A stretch of 64,000 nucleotides of DNA. Origin: Lepus europaeus (taxonomy: Eukaryota; Chordata; Mammalia; Lagomorpha; Leporidae). This document shows positions 1 through 10,068 of the stretch, one piece after another. The notes under the pieces were generated by a model, which made no database searches, was not told where the DNA came from, and saw only the letters and a list, made by a program, of their open reading frames with translations. How positions within the stretch are numbered: position 1 is the first letter of the stretch; each line of letters starts with the position of its first letter. The stretch is from NCBI RefSeq assembly GCF_033115175.1, contig NC_084850.1, positions 111,831,939-111,895,938 of the forward strand. The letters are read 5' to 3'. Both the position numbers and the translations under genes were made by a program.

Positions 1-631
1 TATTGTAGGCATGGAAAGCCAAGACACTCTGGGAAAAAAAAAAAAGAGGACCTAAATGAAAGATCTCTGCGAGTGAGATCCCAGTGGAAAGAACGGGGCC
101 ATCAAAGAAGGAGGTACCTTTCTCTGAAGGGAGGAGAGAACTTCCACTTTGACTATGACCTTGTCTAAATGAGATCAAAGTTGGCGAACTCAAAAGGCTT
201 CCATAGCCTTGGAAACTCATGACTAGAGCCTAGGGTGATAGTAAACCATAAACAAGAGTGTCAAATTTTGTTAAGTCAACAACATGAGTCACTGTACACT
301 TACTCCTCATGTAGGATCTCTGTCCTTTAATGTGTTGTTCAATGTGAATTAATGCTATAACTAGTACTCAAACAGTATTTGGCACTTTGTGTTCTGTGTG
401 GGTGCAAACTGTTGAAAGCTTTACTTAATATATGCTAAATTGATCTTCTGTATATAAAGATAATTGAAAATGAATCTTGATGTGAATGGAATGGGAGAGG
501 GAGGGGGAGTTGGGAGGGTTGCGGGTGGGAGGGAAGTTATGGGGGGGAAAAGCCATTGTAATCCATAAGCTGTTGGTGGGAATGCTGTACTTTGGAAGTT
601 TATATTTACTAAATAAAAGTTAAAAAAAAAA
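1..631 (+). mobile_element. L1 LINE 3'UTR and tail, cut by window edge
   Basis: This is the 3' end of a lagomorph L1. It matches the 3'UTR of the full-length L1 in this window (about 61200-61660) and ends in the G-rich stretch, a Trp-like TACTTTGGAAGTTTATATTTA block, AATAAAAG and a poly(A) run. It carries a single tail, not the duplicated tail of the 54-62 kb element. The 5' part lies outside the window. Confidence 0.9.
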
Positions 632-654
632 AAGAAAGATAATTAAGTCCCCCC

Positions 655-972
655 CAGTAAAGTGAAATTATCTTCCAGACACAATGACTCTGAATATCCC
701 TTGTCTGGATATTTGAGGAACAGTTTTTGGTTTTGTATTTGCTTTCTTTTCCTTTCTCCTCCCAAGTGTTGAACTCTAACCTAGAATAGAGTTCATCTAC
801 AGTGTATAAAGTTAAATGAAAATAGATCTTAGTAAAAAAAAATACTGGGAACAGGAGAGGGAGGAGGAAGAAGGGTGGGAGTGTGGGTAGGAGGGTGGGG
901 ACGTTCGGAAAGATTACTATGTGCCTAAAGTTGTATTTATGAAATGCATGCAAATAAATTTTAAAAAACTAT
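655..972 (+). mobile_element. Older L1 3' tail
   Basis: Diverged sense L1 tail. It has the same order of parts as the younger tails: an AAATGAAAATAGATCTTAG-like stretch, a G-rich block at about 855-905, then AAATAAATTTTAAAAAA. It follows the poly(A) of the previous L1 directly. No ORF survives. Confidence 0.7.
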
Positions 973-1029
973 TTAAAAAGACACGGTGTATACAGAGAAC
1001 TCTCTGTTCCTGGGGAGGGGAGATGAATG

Positions 1030-1195
1030 TTATATTTTATAGTTCTATTATGTAACCACATTATATAATTCTAACATATAACTATATATTATATAGTTAC
1101 ATATATAGTATTAGACATGTAACATTCTAATACGTAACTATATTATATAGTTATATTAAATAGTTACATACATAGTATTATATATGTAAAGTTCC
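1030..1195. repeat. AT-rich degenerate tandem repeat
   Basis: Imperfect repeats built on TATATAGTTACATA-like words, almost pure A+T. It separates the L1 tails from the GC-richer promoter region of the first ferritin-like gene. Confidence 0.6.
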
Positions 1196-1334
1196 TCAGA
1201 GCACCTGAGAAAGTCTTTGGGCGCTAGACATGTTCATGGCAAAACTTGGGTTCTTCTTGAAAGATAATTAAGTGCCGCCCCACCCCCAACTCAGAAAGAC
1301 ACGAAACAGTCCCGTGTTGCCCGTGTGCAAAACT

Positions 1335-1601
1335 GGAGGGGCGACACTTCCGGTGTATCCAACGGCCAACTCCTGACCTTTTGACCTCCCCGTCCTATCC
1401 TGTTATTCCGGTAGAGCCCCCACCCACTTCTAACGGCTCTCTCACAAGCCCGCCCACTGACGCCAGACTCCTGGTGCGAAGCGCAGCCTCCACAGGCCGC
1501 CAGCTCGCTCCTGGTCTGTCCTGAGGACCAAGGCGCCTGACTGCTCTGCTTTCACCATCTTTTTTGCCACACCCCTGCCGCCTGCTGTGCCTGTGCCTGC
1601 C
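1335..1601 (+). promoter_or_regulatory. 5' flank/5'UTR of FTHL17-like copy 1, conserved with copy 2
   Basis: The block beginning GGGGCGACACTTCC (1338-1351) followed by a TGACCTTTTGACCTC-like segment recurs upstream of the second ferritin gene (from 7762). Homology over roughly 250 bases upstream of the start codon shows that the duplication carried the promoter-proximal region with it. No clear TATA box was seen. The transcription start is not determinable by eye. Confidence 0.5.
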
Positions 1602-2150
1602 ATGGCCGCCGCATCCTCAAGAGTGCGCCACAACTACCACCCTGAAAGCGAGGCTGCCGTCAACAGCCACATCCACCTGCTGCTCTACGCCTCCTACGTG
1701 GCTCTGTCGATGGCCTTCTACTTCGACCAAGACGACGTGGCGCTGAAGGGCTTCGCCCGCTACTTCCTGAAGCGCTCACAGATCGAGAGGGAGCGCGCGG
1801 AGAAGCTGCTGAAGATGCAGAGCCAGCGTGGAGGCCGCATCGTCTTCCAAGACATCGAGAAGCCTGAGCGCAGCGACTGGGAGGGTGGCCTCCAGGCCAT
1901 GGAAGTTGCCTTCGACCTGGCTATGAGCATCAACCAGAGCCTGCTGGATGTGCACGACGTGGCCACATCCAGAGATGACGCCCACCTCTGCCACTTCCTG
2001 GAGACCAACTACCTGGACCAGCAGGTCCAGGACATCAAGGAGCTGGGGAACCACCTGACCAACCTGCATAAGATGGGGACCCAGAACAGGGGTATGACAG
2101 AGTACCTCTTTGACAGGCTCACCCTGGGTCAGGACAACAAGGAGAACTGA
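1602..2150 (+). CDS. Ferritin heavy chain-like protein, FTHL17-like copy 1 (intronless)
   Basis: The product is 182 aa and aligns end to end with ferritin H (183 aa); the C-terminus reads DNKEN, like the KEN end of FTHL17. I chose the ATG at 1602 (GCCATGG, Kozak-like) because the protein then starts [19 protein letters not shown], like [20 protein letters not shown] of FTH1; an in-frame ATG five codons earlier is less likely. The four-helix ferritin fold is covered without a break. Compared with FTH1, ferroxidase ligands are changed: E27 to L, Y34 to A, H65 to R, E107 to D, while E62 and Q141 are kept, so enzymatic iron oxidation should be lost or weak. It may still co-assemble into ferritin shells. 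No introns, so it descends from a retrocopy. In human, FTHL17 is X-linked and germline-biased; similar expression here is inference. Confidence 0.85.
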   Translation: MAAASSRVRHNYHPESEAAVNSHIHLLLYASYVALSMAFYFDQDDVALKGFARYFLKRSQIERERAEKLLKMQSQRGGRIVFQDIEKPERSDWEGGLQAMEVAFDLAMSINQSLLDVHDVATSRDDAHLCHFLETNYLDQQVQDIKELGNHLTNLHKMGTQNRGMTEYLFDRLTLGQDNKEN

Positions 2151-2258
2151 GCCGAGACTGTCCCCATTGACAGGGGGTGATGTCCTGGACCTGATGGGTG
2201 CACTCCTCATTCCACATGCTCACCTCAGTTTCTTCCCTTCAGTTTGAGCACTGTTTAC

Positions 2259-2264
2259 AATAAA
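2259..2264 (+). terminator. Poly(A) signal of FTHL17-like copy 1
   Basis: AATAAA about 109 bases after the stop codon, in the context TTTACAATAAAGTTA. The same signal and context recur after copy 2 (8685-8690). Confidence 0.75.
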
Positions 2265-2673
2265 GTTATATGGTTCTTGAAGAAATATAGGTGTTTGTTT
2301 GATTCTGTGAGTGCAAAACTCTCACCTAGAGAAATAGGGCCAGTCCTCAGGCAGGTTGAAGATGGGTGTCCAAGAGTCTCTACCAATCCCCTCTCTGATC
2401 CACAGGCACCTCAGGATATCCATGGGTGGAGGGGAAGATGTTCCATGGGCTCCTGGAAAATGCAACACTCATCTTCCCGTATAAAGTGTACTAATTTGTT
2501 AGTTGGGATGAGGTCTTGTGGGCAAAAGTGTGATAGCTGGTCTGGGACCCTGGTGTCTGTGTAGCTAGCGCAATAAACTTGGTGCCCCTGGGGAACACAT
2601 ACATGGAATGGGATTGGAAAGGTATTAAAATTAAGTGTGTCTGCCATTTCACCTAAAACTTTAATTTCTTTTA

Positions 2674-2968
2674 ATTTTTAAAATGACTTATTTATTTGAA
2701 AGGCAGACTGAGAGGGAGAGACAGAGAAAGAGATCTTCTATCCAGTGGCTCACTCCCTAGATGGCTACAATGGCTGGGGCTTTGCTAGGCCGAAGCCAGA
2801 AGCCTGGAACCATGTCTCCCACGTGGGTGGCAGGGGCCCAGGCACTTGGGTCATCCTCCACTGTCATCCCAGGAGCACCAGCAGCAGGCTGGATTGGCAG
2901 TGGAGCAGCCGGGACTGGAACTGGTGCTCATGGTGGCTTAACCTGCTTCACCACTGTGCTAGCTCCTC
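2674..2968 (-). mobile_element. C-SINE, old copy
   Basis: Antisense copy of the lagomorph C repeat. It begins with an A-rich tail complement and GAAAGGCAGA, then contains the conserved middle (GGCCCAGGCACTTGGG) and ends in the tRNA-derived head (CCACTGTGCTAGC). It is diverged and sits just upstream of the RALGDS retrocopy. Confidence 0.85.
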
Positions 2969-4219
2969 ACTTGAGAAATTTGAGCTCACTAAAAATAAGT
3001 AAATGTTGCCAGAGTGCAGGTAGTGTTCAGCCGTGTGGGCTGCCCCCATGCTCACACTGGGTCTGTGGCCTAGCCAGCCTCCCCGGCTCTGCAAGGAGCT
3101 GTCCATGGTGCAGTGCATGTGGGCCTAGGCAGCTGGGCCTGCGGGCAGCACTGAGCCACTGTTTCCAGGACAACACAGACCCTGACAGCTGCCCAGTAGT
3201 CCTGCACAACTTTGTGCAGCTCCATCCAGACCTGCCACACCTGGAGAGCTCTACACACCAGGAGATGGGCGAGGAGCTGATCAATGGGGGCATCTACTCC
3301 ATATCCCGGCACAAGGTCCAGCTGCAGCACAGAGCCAGCAAGAGCCAGTGCTGGCTCGGGTGTGAGAACAAGTTGGACTTGAACCTGTATGACACCTGCA
3401 AAGTATGTACCGTGAAGGCAGGCAGACTGAAATAGCTGGTGGGGTGTCTGGTGCCCACATTCCAGGGTAGTGGGCTCTCCTAATGCAGTCTTTCTGTGTA
3501 CCTGCAGAGATTTCACCATTATCCAGCAGGTCTTGAACCTACTTTCAAAAACGTATACTAGATGTGATGCCCTCATGGCCTCTCTAGATATGGATGCATC
3601 TTCTGGTACTCCACTGATGATGGCAGATTCCAGGACCAACTTAAAAATGCTACCTCCTCCATCCTAGGCACCTGCTGGACCAGTACTCAGGGGACTTTTG
3701 TCAGCCCCCAGAATTTCACTGCCTCACAGAGATGGTGGCCTATGAGCAGTTCTACATGCCTGGCTCAGACCTGAAGCCTCGTGCTCACCTGCTACCGTCC
3801 AAACTCAAAGACCAGATCACAGTGAATCCGAACCCCAGGCCCTATCATCAACTGCAATGCTGGCTTTAAAACCAACACCAGAGCCAGCCCCCAGCACCAG
3901 CTATTGCAGACAGTCCACAGCCAGCTCCAGAGCTAGAGCCCGGACATGCTTCCGAGCCAGAAGCAGCTCTAGTACCAGTTCTGGAACTACAGCCAGCTTC
4001 CAGCACTAGCTTCAGAGCTAGGGGCAGCTCTGTCACAAACTCTGGAGCTGGACAGAGCTCCAGTGCCAGTTCCACCCTCAGAGCCTTTCTGGCCTTCCTC
4101 TGTGGCTGCAGCAGACAGGCTGAGTGAAGGGGAACCTCATCTCTCCATCTTCCCTGCAGAGCTGGTGGCAGAGCAGTTTACACTGATAGCTGTGGAGCTG
4201 TTCAAGAATGTGGTGCAGT

Positions 4220-4535
4220 GGCCAGTGCCGTGGCTTAACAGGCTAATCCTCTGCCTTGCGGCACTAGCACACCAGGTTCTAGTCCCGGTCGGGGCGCCGG
4301 ATTCTATCCCGGTTGCCCCTCTTCCAGGCCAGCTCTCTGCTATGGCCTGGGAAGGCAGTGGAGGATGGCCCAAGTGCTTGGGCCCTGCACCCTCATGGGA
4401 GACCAGGAGAAGCACCTGGCTCCTGGCTTCGGATCAGCGAGGTGCTCTGGCCACAGCGGCCATTGGAGGGTAAACCAACGGCAAAAAGGAAGACCTTTCT
4501 CTCTCTCTCTCTCTCTCACTATCCACTCTGCCTAT

Positions 4536-4572
<37 letters not shown>
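4220..4572 (+). mobile_element. C-SINE, young, inserted in RALGDS pseudogene
   Basis: Nearly full-length C repeat with tRNA-like head (A-box region near TGGCTTAACAGG, B-box GGTTCTAGTCC), CT-rich region and a poly(A) of about 35. The target-site duplication AAGAATGTGGTGCA is at 4204-4217 and 4573-4586, so the pseudogene was already there when the SINE landed. Confidence 0.95.
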
Positions 4573-4576
<4 letters not shown>

Positions 4577-4811
4577 ATGTGGTGCACTGCCACAGCCTAG
4601 GCTCCAACTGGTAGCAGTGGAACAAGATGGGCAAGGAGCACCTTGTGCCCACCATGCCCACCACCATCACCCAGTTCAATAGCGTGGCCAACTGCATTAT
4701 CACTACCTGCCTCAGGGACAAGAGTATGAAGACCTAGGACAGGGCCTGGTTTGTGGAGCTCTGGTTCAAGGTGGCCAGGGAATGTCTCTTCTTTAAAAAC
4801 TACCTGTCCCT

Positions 4812-5173
4812 TGGCCGGCGCCGCGGCTCAGTTGGCTAATCCTCCGCCTGCTGCGCAAGCACCCCGGGTTCTAGTCACGGTTGGGGCACCAGATTCTGTC
4901 CCGGTTGCTCCTCTTCCAGTCCAGCTCTCTGCTGTGGCCCAGGAACGCAGTGGAGGATGGCCCAAGTGCTTGGGCCCTGCACCCACATGGGAGACCAGGA
5001 GGAAGCACCTGGCTCCAGGCTTCGGATCAGCGCAGCATGCTGGCCATAGCAGCCACTTGGGGGGTGAACCAATGGAAAGGAAGACCATTCGCTCTGTCTC
5101 TCTCTCTCACTGTCTAATATCTGCCTGTCAAAAAAAATTTTAAAAAAGTAAAAAAAAAAAAAAAAAAAAAAAG
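4812..5173 (+). mobile_element. C-SINE, young, inserted in RALGDS pseudogene
   Basis: Starts TGGCCGGCGCCGCGGCTC and ends in a long A-rich tail. The target-site duplication AACTACCTGTCCCT is at 4798-4811 and 5174-5187; it falls in the RALGDS KNYLSL coding stretch. Confidence 0.95.
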
Positions 5174-6104
5174 AACTACCTGTCCCTCTACACCTCCACC
5201 TTGTCTGCAGAGCAATGCTATCTTGAGGAAGACCCTGGAAGCAGTGTCCAGGGATAGTTTGCTGGAGATTTTCTCAGATGAAAACAACCACTCACTAAGC
5301 AGAGAGCTATTCATCGAGGAGGTGACCTCTAAGTTTGCTACTATGGAGATGAACCCTAAGAAAGCCCACGGGCAGCAGAAGGAGATGGGTATCATGTAGG
5401 GCACTATCCCCTGCCTTGGCATACTCCGAACTTAACCTGGTGATGCTTGATATGGCCATGAAGGGTTACCTTTCTCAGTAGCTGATTAACTTCAATAAGA
5501 GAAAGGAGTTGGATTTGATCCTGCACATCAAGCTCCTGCAGTTGGTTTACAACAACTATAGCATTCATTACATTGGATGAGTATTTCCTGGTTCTGGGCC
5601 ATGGCATGTCTCAGTGCGGCTGAGAGTCACAACTTGTCAGGCATGCCGGAGCCCCTGCCTTAGTCAGCCAGCAACCCCCTCAAGGCCAAGAAGAGCCCTG
5701 CCATCATTAAGTGCTGAAGTCACTGACAGGCGAACAGCATAGAGCTCAGCACATGTGGCAGCTGCCACTCCAGCTCTCGTGACCAGTTCAGATGCAGGCC
5801 CTGTCAGCAGCAGCAACATGGCTGATGCTCTCAGCATGCACACAGCAAGTCTCCAGCTCTGATGTGGAGGAGATCAACACGAGCTTTCTCTTGGACACTC
5901 AAGAGAAGACGTTCTGGGAGTCAACCTCCCAGTCATCCCCAGAGACCTGTGGCTTCAGCCCAGCCTCCAGTAGCACCTCTGCCTTGTCAGCCTCCAGCCA
6001 GCCTGTGCCCAACACATGCATAATATCCCATCATTACGGCTTTTGAACTGCAGGAAAAACGTTGCTTATTCAGGAAAGTATTATTTTCACTTTTAATAAG
6101 TAAA

Positions 6105-6671
6105 AAAAAGAAAAGGTGTACTAGACACAGAAATTGACACCCCCCACCCCCACACATAGATTGCCTTTAACAAATCAGAAATTGTTGGGAATTCTTGGAG
6201 GATAGGAAAAGAGGACGCTATCAGATTGGTTAATTCAGAAAACTTAAAAATATCTGCCATAGACAACTAGAGCACATTCAGAGAAACTTCAAGGTTAGAG
6301 TCAAGAAATTCCAAGCAAAGCAGAAAGGGCAACTCTGAGATAGCTATTATGGATACATACATACATACATACATATATATAAATATATTTAAAATATGAT
6401 CTAGCCTGAAATTTATTCATTCTGTCTATAGCCTCTGCTCCTGCTCTGACACTTTCTGGCTCTTGCTTACACTGGGCAGTAAGCACAGGTGCTATTTCAC
6501 CTCCTTTTATCTCCTAAAGCTACACTTGATGATAGTAAATTATGTGACTAGGAAGAGAAGCCAAATGAGAACAAATGTTGAAAAAACTGGAGAACTCTCC
6601 CACAGATCTGGCAGTGTATCAAAACAGAAGCACATGCATGCCAGAAGGCAAGACTCTTTGATGTCAGAAAT
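6105..6671. other. Unassigned sequence with a short TACA microsatellite
   Basis: No gene or recognised repeat seen, apart from a (TACA)n/(ATAT)n run at about 6353-6392. Confidence 0.4.
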
Positions 6672-6683
6672 GCCATGATTTTA

Positions 6684-6951
6684 TGTGGGTGCAAACAGTT
6701 GAAATCTTTATACTAAATTGATCTTCTGTATATAAAGAGAATTGAAAATGAATCTTGATGCAAATGGAAGGGGAGAGGGAGCGGGAGAGGGGAGGGTTGC
6801 GGGTGGGAGGGAAGTTATGGGAGGGGGAAGCCATTGTAATCCATAAGCTGTACACTGGAAATTTATATTCATTAAATAAAAGTTAAAAAAAAATAAAATT
6901 AAAATAAATAAATAAATAAAAAACCTTACACAGTAAAAAAAAAAAAAAAAA
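6684..6951 (+). mobile_element. L1 3' tail, severely 5'-truncated
   Basis: About 265 bases of L1 3' end, including the G-rich tract and AATAAAAG, followed by an unusually complex A-rich tail with AAAT repeats. The target-site duplication GCCATGATTT is at 6672-6681 and 6953-6962. Confidence 0.9.
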
Positions 6952-7133
6952 AGCCATGATTTCATCACCTGAGATGGCTCCTAACCCACCTGAAAACTCC
7001 ATGCTATGTATCCCCAAAGCAGAAGACCACTTCCTAATTCATGAGAATTTATTCATGAGAAGCCTACACGTGAAAGGTACATCTCCTCTGTGGACCAGAT
7101 CCAAGCTGATCACCTAGAATATTCCACTAAGTG

Positions 7134-7468
7134 TTTTTTTTTTTTTTTGACAGGCAGAGTGGACAGTGAGTGAGAGAGAGAGAGAGACAGAGAGAAAGGT
7201 CTTCCTTTACCGTTGGTTTCCCCCCCAATGGCCGCTGCAGCCGGCTCACCGCGCTGATCCAAAGCCAGGAGCCAGGTGCTTCTCCTGGTCTCCCATGGGG
7301 TGCAGGGCCCAAGGACCTGGGCCATCCTCCACTGCACTCCCGGGCCACAGCAGAGAGCTGGCCTGGAAGAGGGGCAACCGGGACAGAATCCGGCGCCACG
7401 ACCGGGACTAGAACCCGGGGTGCCGGCGCCGCAGGCGGAGGATTATCCTATTGAGCCGCGTGCCGGCC
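7134..7468 (-). mobile_element. C-SINE, young
   Basis: Antisense full-length C repeat (T-run then GACAGGCAGAGTGGACAG, ending in the GCCGGC head). The target-site duplication is TCCACTAAGTG (7123-7133) and TCCACTTAGTG (7469-7479). Confidence 0.95.
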
Positions 7469-7761
7469 TCCACTTAGTGCTTTATTCCAAATAGGAATCA
7501 GCAAATGTTTGACCCGTATTTTAGGAAAGCAGGGATTGTGATGAACAGAACTAATTCTGGAGGGCAAAATAGATACAACACAGGAAAACAGCAGAGAAAT
7601 TCACTATAAAATTCACATTCCCAGAATGTTAAAAAAGGAAACAGATTTATAAATCGTGAAAAGGCTGTTTCTTGGTAGGACCTTGGACACGGGTAATTTT
7701 ACTGCAAAATTAAAAACTGAGTGGATGTCAAACAGTACAGTGTTACCCGGATGGGATGCAA

Positions 7762-8023
7762 CAGGGGCGACACTTCCTGTCTTTGCCTGCCAACTAGTGA
7801 CCTTTGACCTCGCCACCGGTTCCCCGCCCTCCCTGGAGAGCCGTTAACAGTCACTTTTGAACAGCCTGCTTTGTGGCTCAAAAGTCCTATAACCAACGCG
7901 AGGCCCAGGGAGCAGCCTCTGCCCGTCGCCCCTCTTGCCCAAGTTGGGGACACACCCGAAGACACCAACAGTGTTGACGTCTCTGCTTCCTGCTTCACAG
8001 CACTGTCGCCACCCGCGCCCGCC
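7762..8023 (+). promoter_or_regulatory. 5' flank/5'UTR of FTHL17-like copy 2, conserved with copy 1
   Basis: Contains AGGGGCGACACTTCC (7762-7776) and a TGACCTTTGACCTC-like segment in the same order as upstream of copy 1. An upstream in-frame reading extension exists from 7871, but homology with ferritin begins only at the ATG at 8024. Confidence 0.5.
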
Positions 8024-8575
8024 ATGGCCGACGCAACGCCCTCACAAGTGCGCCAGAACTACCATCCCGAATGCGAGGCCGCTGTCAACGACCACATCCA
8101 CGTGCAGCTCTACGCCTCCTACGTGGCTCTGTCCTTGGCCTTCTACTTCGATCGCGACGACGTGGCACTGAAGGACCTTGCTGGCTACTTCCTGAAGCGC
8201 TCACAGATCGAGAGGGAGCGCGCAGAGAAGCTGATGAGGATGCAGAACCAGCGCGGAGGCCGCAACGTCTTCCCCAGCATCCACAAGCCCGACCGCTATG
8301 ACAAGGAGAGCGCCCTCGAGGCCATGGAGAACGCCGTCTTCCTGGCCAAGTGCATCAACCAGAGCCTCCTGGATCTGCACGAGCTGGCCACCAGCATGGG
8401 TGACGTCCACCTCTGCTACTTCCTGGAGACCCACTATATGCAGCAGCAAGTCCAGGACATTGAGGAGCTGGGGGGCTACTTGACCAACCTACGCGAAATG
8501 GGGGCGCCAAACGTCAGCACGGTGGAGTACCTCTTTGAAAAGCTCATGCTGGACCAGGGCGACAAGGAGAACTGA
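8024..8575 (+). CDS. Ferritin heavy chain-like protein, FTHL17-like copy 2 (intronless)
   Basis: The product is 183 aa, exactly the length of ferritin H, beginning [20 protein letters not shown] and ending GDKEN. The start at 8024 has a GCCATGG context and matches the family N-terminus (human FTHL17 starts MATAQPSQVRQ). The open frame continues 51 codons upstream without ferritin similarity; I treat that as 5'UTR. Relative to FTH1 the ferroxidase ligands read E27 to Q, Y34 to A, H65 to R, E107 to D, with E62 and Q141 kept, the same losses as copy 1 except at position 27. The helix with [11 protein letters not shown] is identical in both copies. It lies 5.9 kb downstream of copy 1, same strand, and homology continues past the poly(A) signal, so this is a DNA-level duplication. 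Probably a structural or regulatory ferritin subunit; function is inferred. Confidence 0.87.
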   Translation: MADATPSQVRQNYHPECEAAVNDHIHVQLYASYVALSLAFYFDRDDVALKDLAGYFLKRSQIERERAEKLMRMQNQRGGRNVFPSIHKPDRYDKESALEAMENAVFLAKCINQSLLDLHELATSMGDVHLCYFLETHYMQQQVQDIEELGGYLTNLREMGAPNVSTVEYLFEKLMLDQGDKEN

Positions 8576-8684
8576 GCCAAAGGTGTTCCCACTACCTCGC
8601 AGAGATGCTCCAGGGCCCAATGAGTGCATTGCACTGCCCACAGGTTCACCTTAGTTTCTTCCCTTCAGTTTGAACATTATTTTC

Positions 8685-8690
8685 AATAAA
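8685..8690 (+). terminator. Poly(A) signal of FTHL17-like copy 2
   Basis: AATAAA in the context TTTTCAATAAAGTTACATGG, 110 bases after the stop codon, at the same place as in copy 1. Homology with the 3' flank of copy 1 continues to about 8920. Confidence 0.75.
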
Positions 8691-8924
8691 GTTACATGGT
8701 TCTTGAAGAAATACAGATTTTTGTTTGATAAGTGTGTGCAAAACTCTCACCCTTAAGAACAGGGCCAATTCCCAGGAAGGTTTACCAAGGGTGGCCAGGA
8801 TCTGACCCTTGGCCCTGCCCGCCCCCCCCCCCCTTTCTTCCCCTTGCCCAATCCACAAGCAGGTCAAGATCTCCACAGGTAGAGGGGAAAGAAAGGAATC
8901 CATGGGCTCCTGAATAACACAACT

Positions 8925-9299
8925 TGGGGGGGGGAGGGGAATGATGGAGGAGGGGGAAGGGAGAAGTGGGGCAGGGGGAGGAGGTGGGCAGGGAGAGGAG
9001 GAGCAGGAGTAGGGGGAGGAGAAGGGGTAGGAGTGGGAGGAGGAGGAGAAGGAGAGGGAGAAGAGGGAGGATGGGGGAGAAGGAGGGGGAAGGGAGAGGA
9101 GGAGGGGTAGGAGGGGCAGAGGGGGAAAGGGGGAGGAGAAGGTGGGGAGGAGGAGAGGGAAGGGGAGGAAGAGGAGAAGGAAGGGGGAGGGGAGAAGAGA
9201 AGGGAGAGAAAGAATGGAGGAAGAGAGAAGGAGGAGGGAGGGAGGAGGAGTGGAGGAAGGGAGGGAGGGAGGCAGAGAAGCAAGAAGAAAGGAAGGAAT
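8925..9299. repeat. Long polypurine (GGA/GAA)n tract
   Basis: About 375 bases almost without pyrimidines on the + strand, made of GGGGA, GGAGGA and GAAGG words. It joins directly to an antisense C-SINE body at its right, so it most likely arose by expansion of the SINE's own GA-rich (CT-rich in sense) segment. Confidence 0.85.
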
Positions 9300-9536
9300 A
9301 AAAGACCTTTCATCTGCTGCTTCAGTCCAAAATTTTGCTGCTGCATCTGCCAGGGCTGTTCCAGGCCAAAGCCTGCGTTTCCCATGTTGCTACAGGGACC
9401 CAAGTACTCGGATCATCCTCTACTTCCTTCCAGGAATATAGGTAGGGAGCTGGATTAGAAGCTGAGCAGCCAGGCCTCCCAGATGGGATGCTGGCATCAC
9501 AACTGGTAGCTTAGCCTGCTGCACCACAATCGCCCC
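9300..9536 (-). mobile_element. C-SINE, old, next to the polypurine tract
   Basis: Diverged antisense C repeat body: the CATCTGCTGCTTCA start, GGGACCCAAGTACTCGG, GAGCTGGATTAGAAG and TGCACCACAATCGCCCC end. Confidence 0.75.
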
Positions 9537-9540
9537 AAAT

Positions 9541-10068
9541 GCTTTTCCTCTTGTTTGTTTTCAGTATTCTTTGTCTCAGTTTTTCAACAATTTAACTATG
9601 ATGTGGCTAGTGATGGCTCTCTATGTGTTTTGGAAATTGGCTTTGAGATTAACTTGGATGAGACTTTTTCATTGAATTTAGGGATTTCCTCCGATTATTC
9701 CTTCAAAACCCTTTCTTGCTTTTCTTCTCATTCTAGGACTCCAGTTATTCATATGGTGGTGTGCTTCATGTGTTCCATTGGTCTCTTAATCTCCCTTCAA
9801 TTTTCATCCTTGTTTTCTTTTTCTATAAAGATTATATAGTCTAGTGATTTATCTTCAGCTTCAGGGATTCTTTTTCCAGCTCAAATCTTCTATTAAGCAT
9901 CTCTAGAAGATTTTTTTCATTTTAGTTACTGTACTTTCGTATTCTAGATTTTTTATATCTCCTACATTTTTATTGGTATTCTCTATGTGACAACTATCTT
10001 CATACTTTTCTTTACATTTTCAAATATGATTTCCTTCAGTTTTTCAAACATATTTTTAAAAGTTTATA
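9541..10068 (-). mobile_element. Ancient L1 5' region fragment
   Basis: T-rich sequence whose word order (AGGGATTTCCTCC, TTCTCATTCTAGGACTCCAG, CTCTTAATCTCCCTTCAATT, TTTTTCATTTTAGTTACTGT) matches the antisense of the 5' region of old mammalian L1 elements as I remember it. It is interrupted by the C-SINE that follows. Confidence 0.55.

Larger units (their letters stand above)
3004..6094 (+). pseudogene. RALGDS: RALGDS processed pseudogene
   Basis: Translated pieces follow Ral guanine nucleotide dissociation stimulator in order. The ATG at 3105 opens MVQCMWA then a stop; DSCPVVLHNFVQLHPDLP and EELINGGIYSISRHKVQL follow, then a Ras-exchanger N-motif part (3400-3660), the alanine/proline/glutamate-rich linker (3870-4080), RasGEF pieces ELVAEQFTLIAVELFKNVV (4150-4215) and QFNSVANCIITTCLRDKS (about 4673-4730), and the serine-rich tail (5790-6040, SSDVEEINTSFLLDTQEK). 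No introns remain. Many stops and frameshifts disrupt it; the C-terminal Ras-association domain and 3'UTR are missing. Two C-SINEs interrupt the GEF part. The short repeat AATAAGTAAA at 2994-3003 and 6095-6104 could be the target-site duplication. It cannot make a functional protein. Confidence 0.9.

Noticed and set aside
634-1273. GAAAGATAATTAAGT present at 634-648 and 1259-1273
   Set aside because: Looks like a target duplication around 649-1258, but there is no A-rich tail at 1258. The left copy may belong to the L1 that ends at 631, so I could not assign it.
4063-5143. Recurrent protein-like frames (GAPDSIPVAPLPGQLSA, KHLAPGFGSA and similar)
   Set aside because: The same peptides recur at every C-SINE in the window; they are translations of the SINE body.
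7987-8010. Possible iron-responsive element just before FTHL17-like copy 2 (TTCCTGCTTCACAGCACTG)
   Set aside because: It resembles the ferritin H element, but the loop reads CAGCAC instead of CAGUGN, the upper stem does not pair, and it lies too close to the start codon. Copy 1 has nothing comparable.
8864-9441. Long frames of Ser/Pro or Gly/Arg/Glu repeats
   Set aside because: Translation of the polypurine tract in either direction; low-complexity, no gene features.
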